Below are positions 36,177-48,240 of a DNA stretch of 64,000 nt, one piece after another. The notes under the pieces are model-generated. The model was not told the DNA's origin, made no database searches, and saw nothing but the letters and a program-made list of their open reading frames with translations. The position numbers and the translations under genes are program-made. Source of the stretch: Combretum micranthum (Eukaryota > Streptophyta > Magnoliopsida > Myrtales > Combretaceae); NCBI GenBank assembly GCA_024138025.1, contig JAMXBD010001251.1:248001-312000 (forward strand), in the 5' to 3' direction. Position 1 is the stretch's first letter. Every line of letters begins with the position of its first letter.

Positions 36177-37748
36177 TGTCACATCTCACTTCCATATGAA
36201 GGCAACAAGATGGAATGTAGAGTTTTTTGCATTGGGTTTTTTGCATTGGGTTCTTGGTTTTGTCCGATGGAATGTGGAGGTTTTTGCATCAGGTTCTTGG
36301 TTTTGTCTTTTCCCGATTTTCTGTTCAAGCGTTAACCCGCACGAAGCCTTAATTTTGTGGAGCTTTATGTTTTATCTTTGAGGCTAATGTCCGTAACTCA
36401 CCTACTAATGTACAAAGTGAATTGATGTAAATCTTTAAGGTTGTAGAGGTGTCTAGAAGGTTAATCAGATTATGTTTTTGTTTTCCTGTCAAAACCATTT
36501 GACATGTAAGGAAGCAGTCATTGCCATGCTAGTAGCCAGTAGTAGGTGGCTTTTTTTTTTTTACATATGAATTGCTCCTGGAAATGCAAACTAAAAAATG
36601 ATGTGATGATAAGTCCAGGTTTTGTCTCATTCTCTTTTTATTGAGCTATTGCTAATAAAGGAGAGATGGAAAGGACGGAAGTTGCTAGCACGTTTACTTT
36701 CTGTAAAAACGAGAGATCTTTATGCATATGCCAAGGATTTTATCCTAATGACCCATGGCTGACATGCAGAATAAGTTGCTTGGCTAACTCACTTCTCCAT
36801 GATGCATATCTGCGTCATTTTTTAAAATCACCTGAGATCCATCCATATTGATGTTTTTCTTATAATGATTTGTTCTACCTGTTAGCTGTCTGTTTTTAGC
36901 CACATGGATGATTCAACGAAGCCTATTACTTCCTATAGATTGTGTGAAGTATTCTCTCAACTAACAAGTATCGATGAAGAAGAAATGTCGGTTCTAAGTG
37001 CAGATAGAGGCTGCTTTTTCAATGTCTGCAAATTGCAGTTTCTGCACCAAGGTTCACTCTAGGAATACCACGTAATCATCTTTTTAATCAGATTTTGGCA
37101 ATCTCTTCTCACAAATAACATTTTATTTTACTCTCAGTGAGGAGGCTATGGTTAGACCTTCATCATAAGGACCTTTGCTTTCTCTAAGCCATGGAACTAG
37201 CTGCAATTACTGAGCTTGTTTTTCATAATGGTTGGATGGACTTGGTTAAAATGATATTTGCATTTCCTAAGACTTCCTACCGGCAAGCATTGGCTATCAC
37301 TTCTACTTTTGCTTCATTAAAGGGTTAACCTGCATGAAACCTAGTATTAACCTGCAGCTGCATCTTTTTGGCAGAATAGCAAACTGCTGTTCGAGATACA
37401 AAATCCAGCCCAGATATGCCATATTTTGTTCGAAACATTTGACAGCCACAACTCACATTGCTATCCGACCTACATATATATATGCACTTATTTGAATATA
37501 AGACTTGATTAGACTTGTAGGTTGCTCCATGCATGTTTGAATCTCTATGTTATTTTCCCTTTATTATGTATTTGTCGTTGATGAAAGTCTTATAATTATT
37601 TTGTTGCAGGTGACATCCATATTAGTGCAGTCGGTGGACATGGCATCAAATTGTAGTCATCGTAAGTAAAAATCAGTGATTGTCGTAGCGTATCGAGCAT
37701 ATACGACTTTGTTCTGCTTTTTTGTTGTTCTTTTTTTTTTTGGGAAAT
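36177..37748 (+). other. Harbinger internal non-coding region
   Basis: Probably includes the 3' flank of the captured TDP2-like gene and the native leader of the Myb-like gene. Frames at 36196-36381 and 36666-36851 have no recognisable product. An acceptor-like 'ttgttgcag' at about 37601-37609 suggests a leader intron before the Myb-like start codon. Confidence 0.45.
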
Positions 37749-38790
37749 ATGGCTGATAGGATCAATTGGAGCCCAGAGGAAACAATTATTTTTTTGACCT
37801 ATGTTTGGAGCAAGTGAGGTTAGGAAAACGTGGCAGCGGCCACTTGCTGCCTGCTACATTTCGGGAAGTAGGTGTGAAATTCGAGGAAATTAGGGGAAAG
37901 AAATTGACCCCAAAACAATTGCGAAACAAGTGGGATTCTTTGCGAGCCCAATGGATAAAGTGGAATTGGCTGAAGCGCTACGCGAACACAGGGGTTGGAT
38001 GGAATGAAGTGGTTCAAACCTATGAGGCGTCGGATGAGTGGTGGCGTGCAGCAGATGAGGTAAATGTCGAATCAATACGTTTTTTATCTGTTTCATTACG
38101 AATTAATGAATAGCACCACTGGAGCTACTGAATACATTTCCCTTTTCTTTGTTGCAGGAGTACAAGAGGAGTCACAGCGGAAGTGTTCTCTGTTTCCGGA
38201 CGCGGGGATTGCAGTACAAGGAAAACCTTGATGAAATGTTCAGTGGGACCAAGGGGACGAACGACAAGTTATGGGCACCATCATCATCTGCTCCCCCGCC
38301 ACAAGATAGTCCAGAAGGAAGTGGAGATTCAGAGGGTGATCCACAATATGTTGATCCTCAGGACAATTTGCCATCAGTTGCAGATGATTCCAATGAAGAC
38401 AGCTTTTTTCGAACAACGATGCATGCTGAGGAATCTTCTGCGAAGAGAAAAACATTTGGGTCAAATGGTAGAAAACGAGCAGGGAAGAAACGATACTCCA
38501 GAGAAGATATTACAAATGATTTAGGGGAGTTAATTGCATCTATGAAAGCAAGATCCTCCAACAACTCCATGTCTGTATGCAGTGGGGACGATCCGCGGAG
38601 TATGAAGGCGGTGATGGAAGAAGTGTGGACACTGCCTGCTATTGTACAGAATATCCAAATGGGCTTGGATGCTGCAGACGTCCTTATGGACCCCGATAAG
38701 CGTGTAGTTTTTGTCAGCTGCCCAACCCCGGAAATAAAAACCCAATTTTTGTTGCGAGAGATTGACAAGATGAAAGGAGCTAAACCATGA
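37749..38790 (+). pseudogene. PIF/Harbinger ORF1: Myb/SANT-like DNA-binding protein, single-base frameshift
   Basis: The ATG at 37749 begins MADRINWSPEET, the start of a Myb/SANT-like domain. The frame then breaks in a T7 run (37789-37795); the rest of the domain continues in the next frame (LCLEQVRLGKRG, LRNKWDSLRAQW, DEWWRAADE). Exon 1 ends at 38059 (GAG|GTAAAT); a 98-bp intron 38060-38157 ends TTGTTGCAG. Exon 2 runs 38158-38790, with an acidic/Ser-rich middle and a Lys/Arg-rich segment near 38445-38500. Expected size is about 315 residues. In this family the protein binds element ends and assists the transposase. An alternative ATG at 37766 would give a product without the N-terminal Trp motif. 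The break could be a sequencing slip. Confidence 0.8.
38060..38157 (+). other. Intron of the Myb-like gene
   Basis: GT...AG intron; joining the exons keeps the frame (ADE|EYKRSHSG). Confidence 0.75.
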
Positions 38791-38989
38791 TATCAACATT
38801 TCTTTTCGTCATTAAGTTTATGTTAGATTGTGATGCTGTTATATATAACTTGTAGAAGAAAGTTTAACTTATGTATTTCATTCACAATGTTCATATGTGT
38901 TGGATGATATTGTTAGTACCTTATTCCTAAGATTGCTATGGAAATAGTCTTTTGTTTGTAAATTCACGTTCAATTTCACAGGGACACAA

Positions 38990-40331
38990 ATGGATTATGC
39001 GTTGGAGGAAGATGTAATCAAAGTGTCAATGATATATCTTCTAATGGAGAAGCACTTACGCAAAAGCACACCATGCTACAATTCAAGAAGGAGAGGGTCG
39101 GACCTTATCAATGAGCTACTGAATCATAACAATCCAAGAAGATGTCAAAACATGTTCAGGTTGAACCCAGACCTGTTTCGTCGATTGTGTGCAACCTTGC
39201 AAGAATATGGGCTTGTTCGTAGTAGAGGAGTTGCTATAGATGAAAAAGTAGGGATATTTATGTTTATCGTTGGACATGGAGCTACAACGAGAGTAGTTCA
39301 AGAGATGTTTCAGCATTCGTCGGAAACAGTATTCCGACACTTCAATGACGTCCTCACAGCAGTAGTGGAACTGTCGAAAAACATAATAAAACCTGCGCAT
39401 CCTGACTTTCCTAACATTCCATCACATATACGACAGAGTGATAAATACTTCCCATTCTTCAAGGTTGTTATGTGTTTCTCGATTTCGCTCGTACATCGAT
39501 ATTAATGTTTCCACGTATTAACAAACGTTACTTTACAGGATTGTATTGGAGCAATGGATGGAACTCACATTGCTGCCCATGTTCCAACTAATGACAGAAT
39601 TATAAACACCAACAGAAAGGGTGAAGTTACACAAAATGTGTTATGCGTTTGTGATTTTGACTATAGATTTACATTTGTAGCAGCAGGTGCAGATGGACAA
39701 AGTCATGATGCTAATGTATTATCTCGTGTACTAGGTGATCCCCAATTCAACTTTCCACAGCCGCCCCCAGGTAAAACTAGTTACAAAATGGCATTGCAAT
39801 GTCTTACATTAAATTGTAGATTCGTTTCATCCCCTATATCATGGAAATACTATTTGTACAGGAAAGTACTATTTGGTTGACTCGGGATTCCCAAATAAAA
39901 GTGGATTTCTAGCTCCGTATAAAGGAGAGAGATACCATGGGTCTGAGTTTCGACAAGGGTACCCACCAAGAAATCCAAAGGAGCTATTCAATTATACGCA
40001 TTCGTCTCTTCGGAACATTATTGAACGAACATTCGCAATATGGAAGAACAGGTTCCGTATTCTATATAGCATGCCCAATTATAAAATGAGCAAACAGATA
40101 AAAATAGTGCTTGCTACAGCGGCTTTGCATAATTACATTTTAATGAATGATGGTGATGATCCATACGTCAATGATTTTTTTTCAAGTGAAGAAGCTGCAG
40201 CAACTAATTGCTCTATGGTGAACGAGGCATATGGGAGTAGTAGTGCGACTAATTCAAGTGGTCATCGGTGGATGAATGGTGTACGAGATAGTATTGCTGC
40301 TGACTTATCAGCAAGACCACCTACTAATTAG
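38990..40331 (+). CDS. PIF/Harbinger (HARBI1-like) DDE transposase, three exons, apparently intact
   Basis: Exons 38990-39463, 39539-39770 and 39862-40331 join with GT-AG introns to one open frame of 391 residues. The helix-turn-helix-like region lies at about residues 95-125 (ATTRVVQEMFQHSSETVFRH). The DDE catalytic residues are all present: D165 in GAMDGTH, D215 in GQSHDANVL, and E290 in NIIERTFAIW. The family motif YLVDSGFPNKSGFLAPY is at 239-255. The enzyme cuts and rejoins element ends in the nucleus, normally with the Myb-like partner encoded just upstream on the same strand. The start is the first ATG in frame and lies 12 bp after an acceptor-like 'ttcacag', so a non-coding first exon is possible. 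All catalytic residues and splice sites look usable. Confidence 0.9.
39464..39538 (+). other. Transposase intron 1
   Basis: 75 bp, AAG|GTTGTT...TTTACAG|GAT, phase 0; removal joins FPFFK to DCIGAMDG. Confidence 0.85.
39771..39861 (+). other. Transposase intron 2
   Basis: 91 bp, CCAG|GTAAAA...TTGTACAG|GAAAG; removal joins PPPG to KYYLVDSG within a split Gly codon. Confidence 0.85.
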
Positions 40332-40719
40332 ATATGATATCATCTAATGCCATGTACCTACTACTATGTTGTTCATCTGAATATATATTCGTAAAATTGA
40401 AAAAGTAAGTTAGTGAAATGACAATTACCTGATTCAATTGAATAATGAATAAAAAAATAACAACGATCGTACCCATATTAGTTGTAGCAATTATAATAAT
40501 AACGACACTAAGAATAAAGTCATCATACAGTTGAAGTAGGAACACAATAGAGCAGACAATTTATATACAAGGGACTCAAAAAAAAAAAAAGACAAATGAG
40601 AACACAACGAAACAGATAGTTTATCCAAACATGAGGTTGGAAACAGATACAGATCAGACAGCTTCATCCAAACAGCCTTTTTTCGAACAGACACAAATCA
40701 GACAGTTTCCCAAACACCA

Positions 40720-40785
40720 GGTCACAAAACAGATGCAGATACAGGTACAGATCAGATACAGATACAGATACAGATACAGATGAAT
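40720..40785. repeat. Subterminal ACAGATAC/CAGATA array of the Harbinger element
   Basis: Repeated CAGATA words just inside the 3' terminal inverted repeat, with scattered ACAGA copies from about 40610. Subterminal repeats are common transposase or Myb-partner binding sites; that role is inferred. Confidence 0.6.
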
Positions 40786-40807
40786 AATAGACGATCCAAA
40801 CAGACCC

Positions 40808-41690
40808 ATACTACTATTTCTTCTCTCTCATCCAAAATTATAGCTATTTTAACATGGGTTGTAATAGGGGTTTTCCCTTTCCTCCTATTCCCCTTCAATA
40901 TTTAGTTAAAAAAAAATCGCTCTGCTCCGTGTAGATATCTACTTAAAAATCATGTGGAAGCACTTAGTGCGTACTAGCAACCCCCAATTATGGGATTCTT
41001 AATCCCACATCAATAGTGAGTGTGTGAGTATGTGTCTTTAAAGTCCGAAGGATAAAGGTCCTACGTTAAACACCCATGTTAAGTGTTTAGATGCGGGTTT
41101 CCCCTTTTCTCCTGCTTTTCTTCGGTTTTGATTAAAAAATAATTGCATTATTTGTATTAAAAATGAATCTTATTGCACACTAATTATATAATTTGACTTA
41201 ATAATATTTTTTTAAATAAATGCTATCAAAATATTTATGAATTATTAAATAGCTATCTTATTTAGATATATTTTATATTCTATTTGTGCTAAAAGCAATT
41301 ATATTACATACTAATTATATAATTTGATTTGGTAACATTTCTTTTTTCTACAATTGATATTATAAAATTATATATGAATAATTGAGTAGATATCCTAGCT
41401 AAATATATTTTATGATCTTTTTGGTTAACAGCAAAACTTATGTTGACATTAACTCTATATTTTTTATTAATAATTAATTTTCAAGTGACATATATACAAT
41501 CTTTTACAAATATACTAAATACTCTTAATTATTGTTTGAATGAAGTTTTCATTAAATTTTGAAAAATATCACAGTAAAATCATCAACAAAAATTTTATAA
41601 ATATATAAGATACAATATAACTATAATGACAAGTGAATATAAATGATAATTCTAAAATTAATTTAATTAAGATTCAACTCCCTAGTTAAG
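40808..41690. other. Intergenic; no gene seen
   Basis: Contains 'taatcccacatca' at about 41000, resembling the plant snRNA upstream element, but no snRNA follows. Otherwise AT-rich. Confidence 0.5.
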
Positions 41691-41706
41691 TGATCATGCA
41701 TCGGTC

Positions 41707-42166
41707 CCTGCTTTATCTAAATGAGCCATACTCAAGCTTCAATTCAAGTCCGTGAACAAACTTCCTAATAGATTTGTGAGTTTTATATTTTATAATATAT
41801 TATATTAAAATAAAAAATTAATATCTATTTAATATATATGTGAATACATATTTAAGGATTCATATATAATTTTTAGGTAAAAAAATAGAAAACTAGCTAT
41901 CTAAATGAGTTAAGCTCAAGCTTAAATTTTTTATTTGATAAAAGCTTGGTAGGCTCAATAAAAAACTCATCTAAACTTGAACTCGATTTGTGAACGAATC
42001 GAATTTAAGCTTAAAATAAAACTTATTTAGCAAAACGAGTTGAGTTCAAGCCTAGATTTTAGGTTTGATGAAAAACTCACCTCTAATTCAAGCTCGAACT
42101 CAATAATTTTTAAATTAGCTTAGCTCAAATATTAAAAAAACTTGATTCATCTTGACTGATTTGTAG
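41707..42166. repeat. Degenerate hAT-like element with 'aagctcgaactc' arms
   Basis: Left arm 'tatctaaatgagccat..caagctt' and right arm ending 'gactgatttgtagccttga' are roughly complementary, with internal 'ttcaagctcgaactc' words shared with 55620-56124 and 57318-57748. Exact ends and an 8-bp duplication could not be set. Confidence 0.45.
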
Positions 42167-42928
42167 CCTTGATAGGAGTGATGCAAAATATTTTATTTTT
42201 GGGTCACTTCTGTTGGACACCAACAAGTTATGGACGGAAGAGAAGTCACTACTTTACTTGCATATCAACTCGTCTCTCAGGCTTTTTTTTTTTTCTTTTT
42301 TTTAGCTTGCATATCAATTTAACATTCGGTAAACATCCCACAATTTTATAAGAGATAATAGTAAGTGTACCTTTTTTTTTTTTTTACGTGGCAGAATAAT
42401 AGTGAGTATACTATTTGAGACTTTCCCCTTTCAAATACTAAATTAACAAATAAAAGCCTCCGCTAAAGGATCTTCAACAATAAGGGAAATTTGGGATATA
42501 TTTGTGCCTAAGAGTAATAAAAAGATATGATCATGTTTTGAAAACTAGGAGATCTATTTGCACACAACCAATAGTAATAAGGATTAGCATAGTTTGGTTT
42601 AATTCAGCTCACTCATTTCAACTGAATCAAGCTGTAATAACCAATACCAATTTATTTACTACTTTACACAGAAAATATCATGATATTTTATTTAATTTAT
42701 TGTATAAATCCTAAATTATTGAAAGCTTTTTCTTTCTTTTTTTCTGAAAGGACATGATATAACGGAAAAGAAAGCATGTTGCCATTATAGGAGTATTAAC
42801 AAGACACTAGCTTTAAGATTATTAAAAAGAGTGGAAGAAAATTATGTTGGTATTATGTCAGCTTCAGCTTTTGTGAATATACAAGGTGGGGGAGCAATGT
42901 AAATTAAGTACATATATATATACACATG

Positions 42929-42978
<50 letters not shown>

Positions 42979-45202
42979 GTATATCCTACCAAAGTCTACA
43001 CACACCATGAAGCAAAATTGACACAAGTTATCATCTCAAATTTTTCATATTGATTCTGATTGAAGGATTGAAGATGCAAATAAAAATTAAGAAAAAAAAA
43101 CTACAAACAGATTAACAAATTTTTGTATTTTCCTTTCTGAAGAAAGATATAGATAATTTGCAATATGCTTAGTTATATTATTTCAATCGTAATAATTTAA
43201 TAAATTTTGTAGTTGTCTTGAAAACTTCCCAATATTCCTAATTTTTTGTAAATTTTATATACTTTGTAGTTTGATTGTCTAAATGTGATCACTCCTAAAA
43301 TTTCATAGTATCAAGTTTGTCATCACGATTTTTCATCCCCAAAATCACATATTTTATCATTATTTTTAAATATATTTACTCGTTCACAATTAGATTTTTA
43401 TTGTTTAATTATCATCTTAAGAGCAATTAAGTTGCTTTTGGACGATTGGATTCGAAAAGCTACCAAGTTGTCGATAATTTCGCAAAGCTTAGGAAGTGCA
43501 GAAATCCATTTATCTGAAGGATTTGAAAGCCATCGGGTTCTACGAGTAACTTGTATTGGAAATATGAAGATGTTAGGTGACAAATTGGACGGACACAGGA
43601 GACGGTAGTACTCGATTGCCCATCCAAGAACCTAGATTAGTGAACTAGAAGTAAAAACATTTGTGTGTTCACAAAAATATATGCTTTGGTTCGCTTTAAC
43701 CAATGATTAAAACTATAATAAAATTAAGCAATGGAGTGAAACAGATTTATAATAAGATCTTCATATGTTAGTTTTTTATTTAAATGAGGTTGTTTTGAGA
43801 TTAATTCTAGCATTGAATTGTTGTTTATCAAATTTGAATAATAAATTACTATTTAATGTTTTTTTAATATATATTCATTATCCAATCACTATAACAGCGA
43901 TATAATATTTCATAAGGAACAAAACTGTAATAGAATTATGCTTATAATAAAGTAAACAAGTTGAGAGGATCCATGGATGGAGAAAGTCGATAATGGTATT
44001 ATAGGCCTAGTGCCCATTGAATACATTCTACAGCCTTGTATGCTTAAAAATCCTAGAATTGGAGGAGAAGAATTATAAAGCCATGTCTCTCATCTCTTTT
44101 CGAGGGATATATAAACTAAACCTATATCCTGTGATGAGCCCCGTTTAAAGAAAAGAATTTTAAAATGTTGGATTACACATGAAAGGTGCGGAAGCATCAA
44201 ATCCTATCAATCATTCTAATTATGCCATTCTTGTTAATAAAGTAAGGTTGGTCCATCTATACATAAGGTAGAATTAATTCCGTTCTATTTATTTTTTTTT
44301 TCAGGGGAAAAAAAAGAAGAAGGAACACTCCTCACGATTCAAATAGTTCGGACGCATTCCCCATATCCCCAAGATTAAATCTCCCCAAGATTAATTCTCC
44401 CTTGCAATCTTACCTATAAAATTAATACAAAATTTTTGGAATAGATTACAATGATATCTATAAAAACTATCAAACTAACGAAATGGTTCCAATTTTTAAA
44501 ATGCAATACTTAAATCACTTGAGAAATTTTGAAATATACTTAAGGCATATCATAAGTTTAAAGTATATATTATGAAGAGACTGATGATTTTTAATTTTAT
44601 CTTATCTCTTTTATAGATAGTGTGCTTTTTAATTGACGCATTAGGATATTAAAAAATCTTATTACTAAGCATTAGGTAGAACATGATTTGAGACGAACTC
44701 TCACTTTCAGTTTATGCTTAGACAATATGCTAAAATGAATTGAGTTTATTTTACAAATTAAAGCAGCTATAAATCGAGGATAGTGTACTTGGCTTCAGCA
44801 ATTTTAAGGAAGATGTGTGTCTTTGTAAAAGGTGCAAGACTAAATTATCAACAAGTTGCAATATCACATTGGTAAACTTATGTCTCGTGGAAGGAAGGAA
44901 CCTTTCGATGGCAGTACCCTAACAATTTCAACCTAATTACTTTCTTAAGAAACGTTGTATTGAGGTTATGCCATTAATTTTTAGTATATGGTATAGCCAT
45001 ATATATGATGAACAACAGATCCATAACAATGAGGTGGAATAAGATTTTTAGTAGGCTTGTTATGGATTTTCAACATATCAAATCTAGCTAAACTAGTTTA
45101 GTGATTTGTGTTGAATATAGTTGATATAATTTTTTTTTCTTTACACATATAAATAACTTATGTATAGTTGTACACAAAGCATAATAAAAACTCACTCATT
45201 TC
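42167..45202. other. Intergenic; no gene seen
   Basis: Includes a CA/TA microsatellite (listed separately) and an unassigned open stretch near 43385-43608. Confidence 0.5.
42931..42979. repeat. (AC)n(AT)n compound microsatellite
   Basis: About 14 AC units followed directly by about 10 TA units. Confidence 0.9.
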
Positions 45203-46790
45203 TCTTTCATTTCTAATTTGAATTTTATGAGTTAGAGTTGTTTGATTAAGCTACCTCTTGGGGCTAAATCTAAGATAGGGTTCATAGATGGAACATGGAG
45301 TAGGCCTGAATCTAATTCAATCAATGAACAATGATGAATTAGATATGTCAAAGGAGATATCAGAATATTTCATATATGCTTCATTTGCTCATGAGCTTTG
45401 TAATGATATTAGCAAAAGATTTGGTTCATTCAATGATCTTTCATTGTTTCGATTGCAAAGTGAAATTGTTAATTTCAAGCATGAAAGAGCACATATTACC
45501 ACATAGCTAAAAAAATTGAAGCGTTTATGGGACGATCTAAATAACTTGTATGGATTGACACATTGTACTTGTGAAGCTTTAAAATATTATAGTTGTGAAT
45601 TGTTACATAAGTTTCTAGAGATGAATGGTAGAAACAAGTTATTTAATTTTGGATTGGTTTAAATGAAGAATTTGAGAGTACTAGGAACCAAATGTTGTTG
45701 ATGGATATTTTACTTATTACATAAGGTATATTACTTAGTTTTTCATATTGAAAAGCAGAAACAAGTCACTTCCAACATGATTGTTGGCCAAGAAAATGCT
45801 ACTTTTTATAGAACAAACACAAAAAATACTTTTACAAATAGTTGGAAGAATAGTAATGGGAAATTAATTAAAGTCTTTTTTACTTGCAGCATGGAATCAT
45901 TGCATGGAGTTGAAAATTACTTTGAAATTAATGGCTTATATTGGCATAAGGCTCTCAAAAAAATAGGCATAGTAGACTTGTTGCTCATGTTGATTGTAAA
46001 ACTTCTAATACAAAGTCTTGATGCTCCACTTGATGACTTGAATTGTTGCCGGGGACCTATACCAAAGGTTGGTGATGAAGATCAACTTGTATATCATGTT
46101 TGTCATCAAGTCGATCAAATGCTTAAAAAAAAAAAAAGCCAATAAAATATGTGCTATACTTCTTTAGTGGAATTTTTAAAGTACTCTTGGTTTATGGATC
46201 CGTGTTCTTTGGATCATATTACCCCAAATCTTCATCTTTTGACACATGTATATGACTTGCCTAATCCCATAGTCATATAATGACCAGATGGCAACACTAA
46301 ATCAATTCTCAAAGCAGGACAAGTGACATTAAGTGATCAAATTACATTATATTATGTTTACTTATTCCTTATTTTTATTGTAATCTCTTGTTAGTTAGCA
46401 AACTTTTGTCTTAAAGTTTGAGTGGACTATATGTCATAAAGCACAAGCGATTTGGATTGTCAACTTCTTTGTACACTGTGACTTCCTCTAGTAGTGATGT
46501 GCATGTTTCCAATTTGTCTTATTAACTGATAATTTGCCCATAAGTCTTTTGCACAATAGGCTTGAACACTAGTCCAATTTTAAACTCAAACATTTGTTCG
46601 ATTATAATGTTGTTAATTTGTTTGATTTCGTATGTGACATTTGTTTGCTTGCAAAATTTCATCGCTTGTCCTTTACTTCTAGATCTTCAAGTTTATTATA
46701 TTGTTTTGACTTGATACATCCATCCTAATAACAATAAGTATACTTTTGGTGCCGAAATTTTTCTTACCATTGTAAATGATAAATCTAGAT
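45203..46790 (+). pseudogene. Decayed Copia retrotransposon remnant (gag to pre-integrase)
   Basis: Gag-type sequence begins near 45243 (LPLGAKSKIGFIDGT) and continues in 45288-45506 (HELCNDISKRFGSFNDLSLFRLQSE) and, after a stop, in LKKLKRLWDDLNNLYGL. A ruined zinc knuckle lies near 45885-45960. A protease-like WFMDPCSLDHITPN follows at about 46190-46230, with the Thr-Gly of the active site lost. A pre-integrase CDICLLAKFHRLSF lies at about 46636-46677. No LTRs, integrase core or reverse transcriptase were recognised. The order matches the element at 11262-16256, but the copy is older and partial. Confidence 0.75.
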
Positions 46791-48240
46791 GTACGTATAC
46801 TTAATATCACATAAAACTTAAGACATTTCATATGCTAACCAACTTCTTTTCTTATATCAAGACTCATTACAATCAAACACTTAAATATAAAATTTCTTTC
46901 AAATTACTACTAGAACTTATTTGCCAAATATACCACTTCCTGTTCTCTAGTAGTAGCAGTTCAATAAACAAACTTAACTCTGTCAGTTAAGATAGTATTA
47001 ACAAATATAAAAAATTTTGATTAGATATTAAATTGACTTCTTTGAAGTCAAGTAATTAATTATATATTTGGAGAAAGCTCATATTCCACATGCCATATTA
47101 ACTCAGCTTTATTTAGGTTGAATTAAGTGATTCTAATATGAAACAATAGGACGTATTTCCGTAGATAATTTTTTGGTCCACCAAAAGGATGACATTTTTT
47201 CTCTATAACATCAGCAATATCGAACCTACAAGAATTCCCTCCCTAACCACTACCTCTTGCACAAATGGCTCCCTTTTAATTAGTGCTTTATCTCAAATTG
47301 TGATCTTTCACTAATTATAATATCCTTTTCATACATGACAAACCTAAGCCAATGGGCATGTTGAAATTATGAGAATCAAATAAAACTAAATACTTAAATT
47401 TGAGCCAATTAGAGGAGTATTATTTTGAACCTTAAGAATCTATATTGACTTACAAAATCTTTCTGGACATTGATCATCGTTTAGAGACAACTTAGTGAAA
47501 ATTTAAAAAAGCAAAGAAGGAGAAAGACTTAGAGGCATCCACATATTGCATTCCTGCATGAAAATCTAGAAGGAGATATATGCCTATTTATTTATTTTCT
47601 ATTTTTTCAACATGGCCACATCATCTCAAGTAGAGACGGTTACATAGTACTAGAGGTAATCCCCAAAGGTTACTAAGAATTTTAAGGAAAAACATATTGT
47701 CCGCTGCCATTTATCTTCACAAATCATTTATTGCGGCAGAAGGTTCCAAATTGCGAAGGATCATATAATAAAACACAAATGACATCTAAATATAGTGGAA
47801 TTTCCCTAACTTTTAGAGACTTTGAGTTTAGACCACAAAGATAAAATTGTGTGTCAAAATGAAGTCGAATGACGGGGTCGACATAGATTAATCAAATGAT
47901 GGGGTCGATGTATGCATGCAGTATAAAGTACGTGGCATTACATATGTTTAATATATAGCATTATGTAAATATTATATTGTGATATAATATAATGTAAATA
48001 TGTAAAGTAAATATATTGTGATATGATATATAGCATTATGTAAATATTATTATATAAGGTAAATTGCAAATAGTTCCTTTAAATTTACTTCATGAATGCT
48101 TAGTTCTTCAAATCAAGAGTTTAGACCGTAAATTTTTTAAAAATGCACCTTTTGATCATATTATTTGCTATTTCACTATTAGGAAAAATAATGAAAAGCT
48201 TAAATAAAGTTCAAAAATACATAAGTTGTAGAAGCTTAAG
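46791..48240. other. Intergenic; no gene seen
   Basis: AT-rich, many short TA runs. The first part could be further Copia decay, but no motif supports it. Confidence 0.5.

Larger units (their letters stand above)
34781..40807 (+). mobile_element. PIF/Harbinger DNA transposon (6.0 kb) with captured gene fragment
   Basis: Terminal inverted repeats GGGTCTGTTTGG are identical over 12 bp at both ends (34781-34792 and 40796-40807). The 3-bp flanks are ATA on both sides (34778-34780 and 40808-40810); three bases is the family's duplication length, although TTA/TAA is more usual. Inside are the two genes expected of the family, a Myb/SANT-like protein and a DDE transposase, both on the plus strand, preceded by a 5' region holding a TDP2-like fragment and GA/CT repeats. 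The total length is large for the family, consistent with acquired sequence. Confidence 0.85.

Noticed and set aside
41000..41040. snRNA promoter-like 'taatcccacatca' followed by 'tttaaa'
   Set aside because: It resembles the plant upstream sequence element, but no snRNA sequence follows at the expected distance. The motif is also common in plant repeats.
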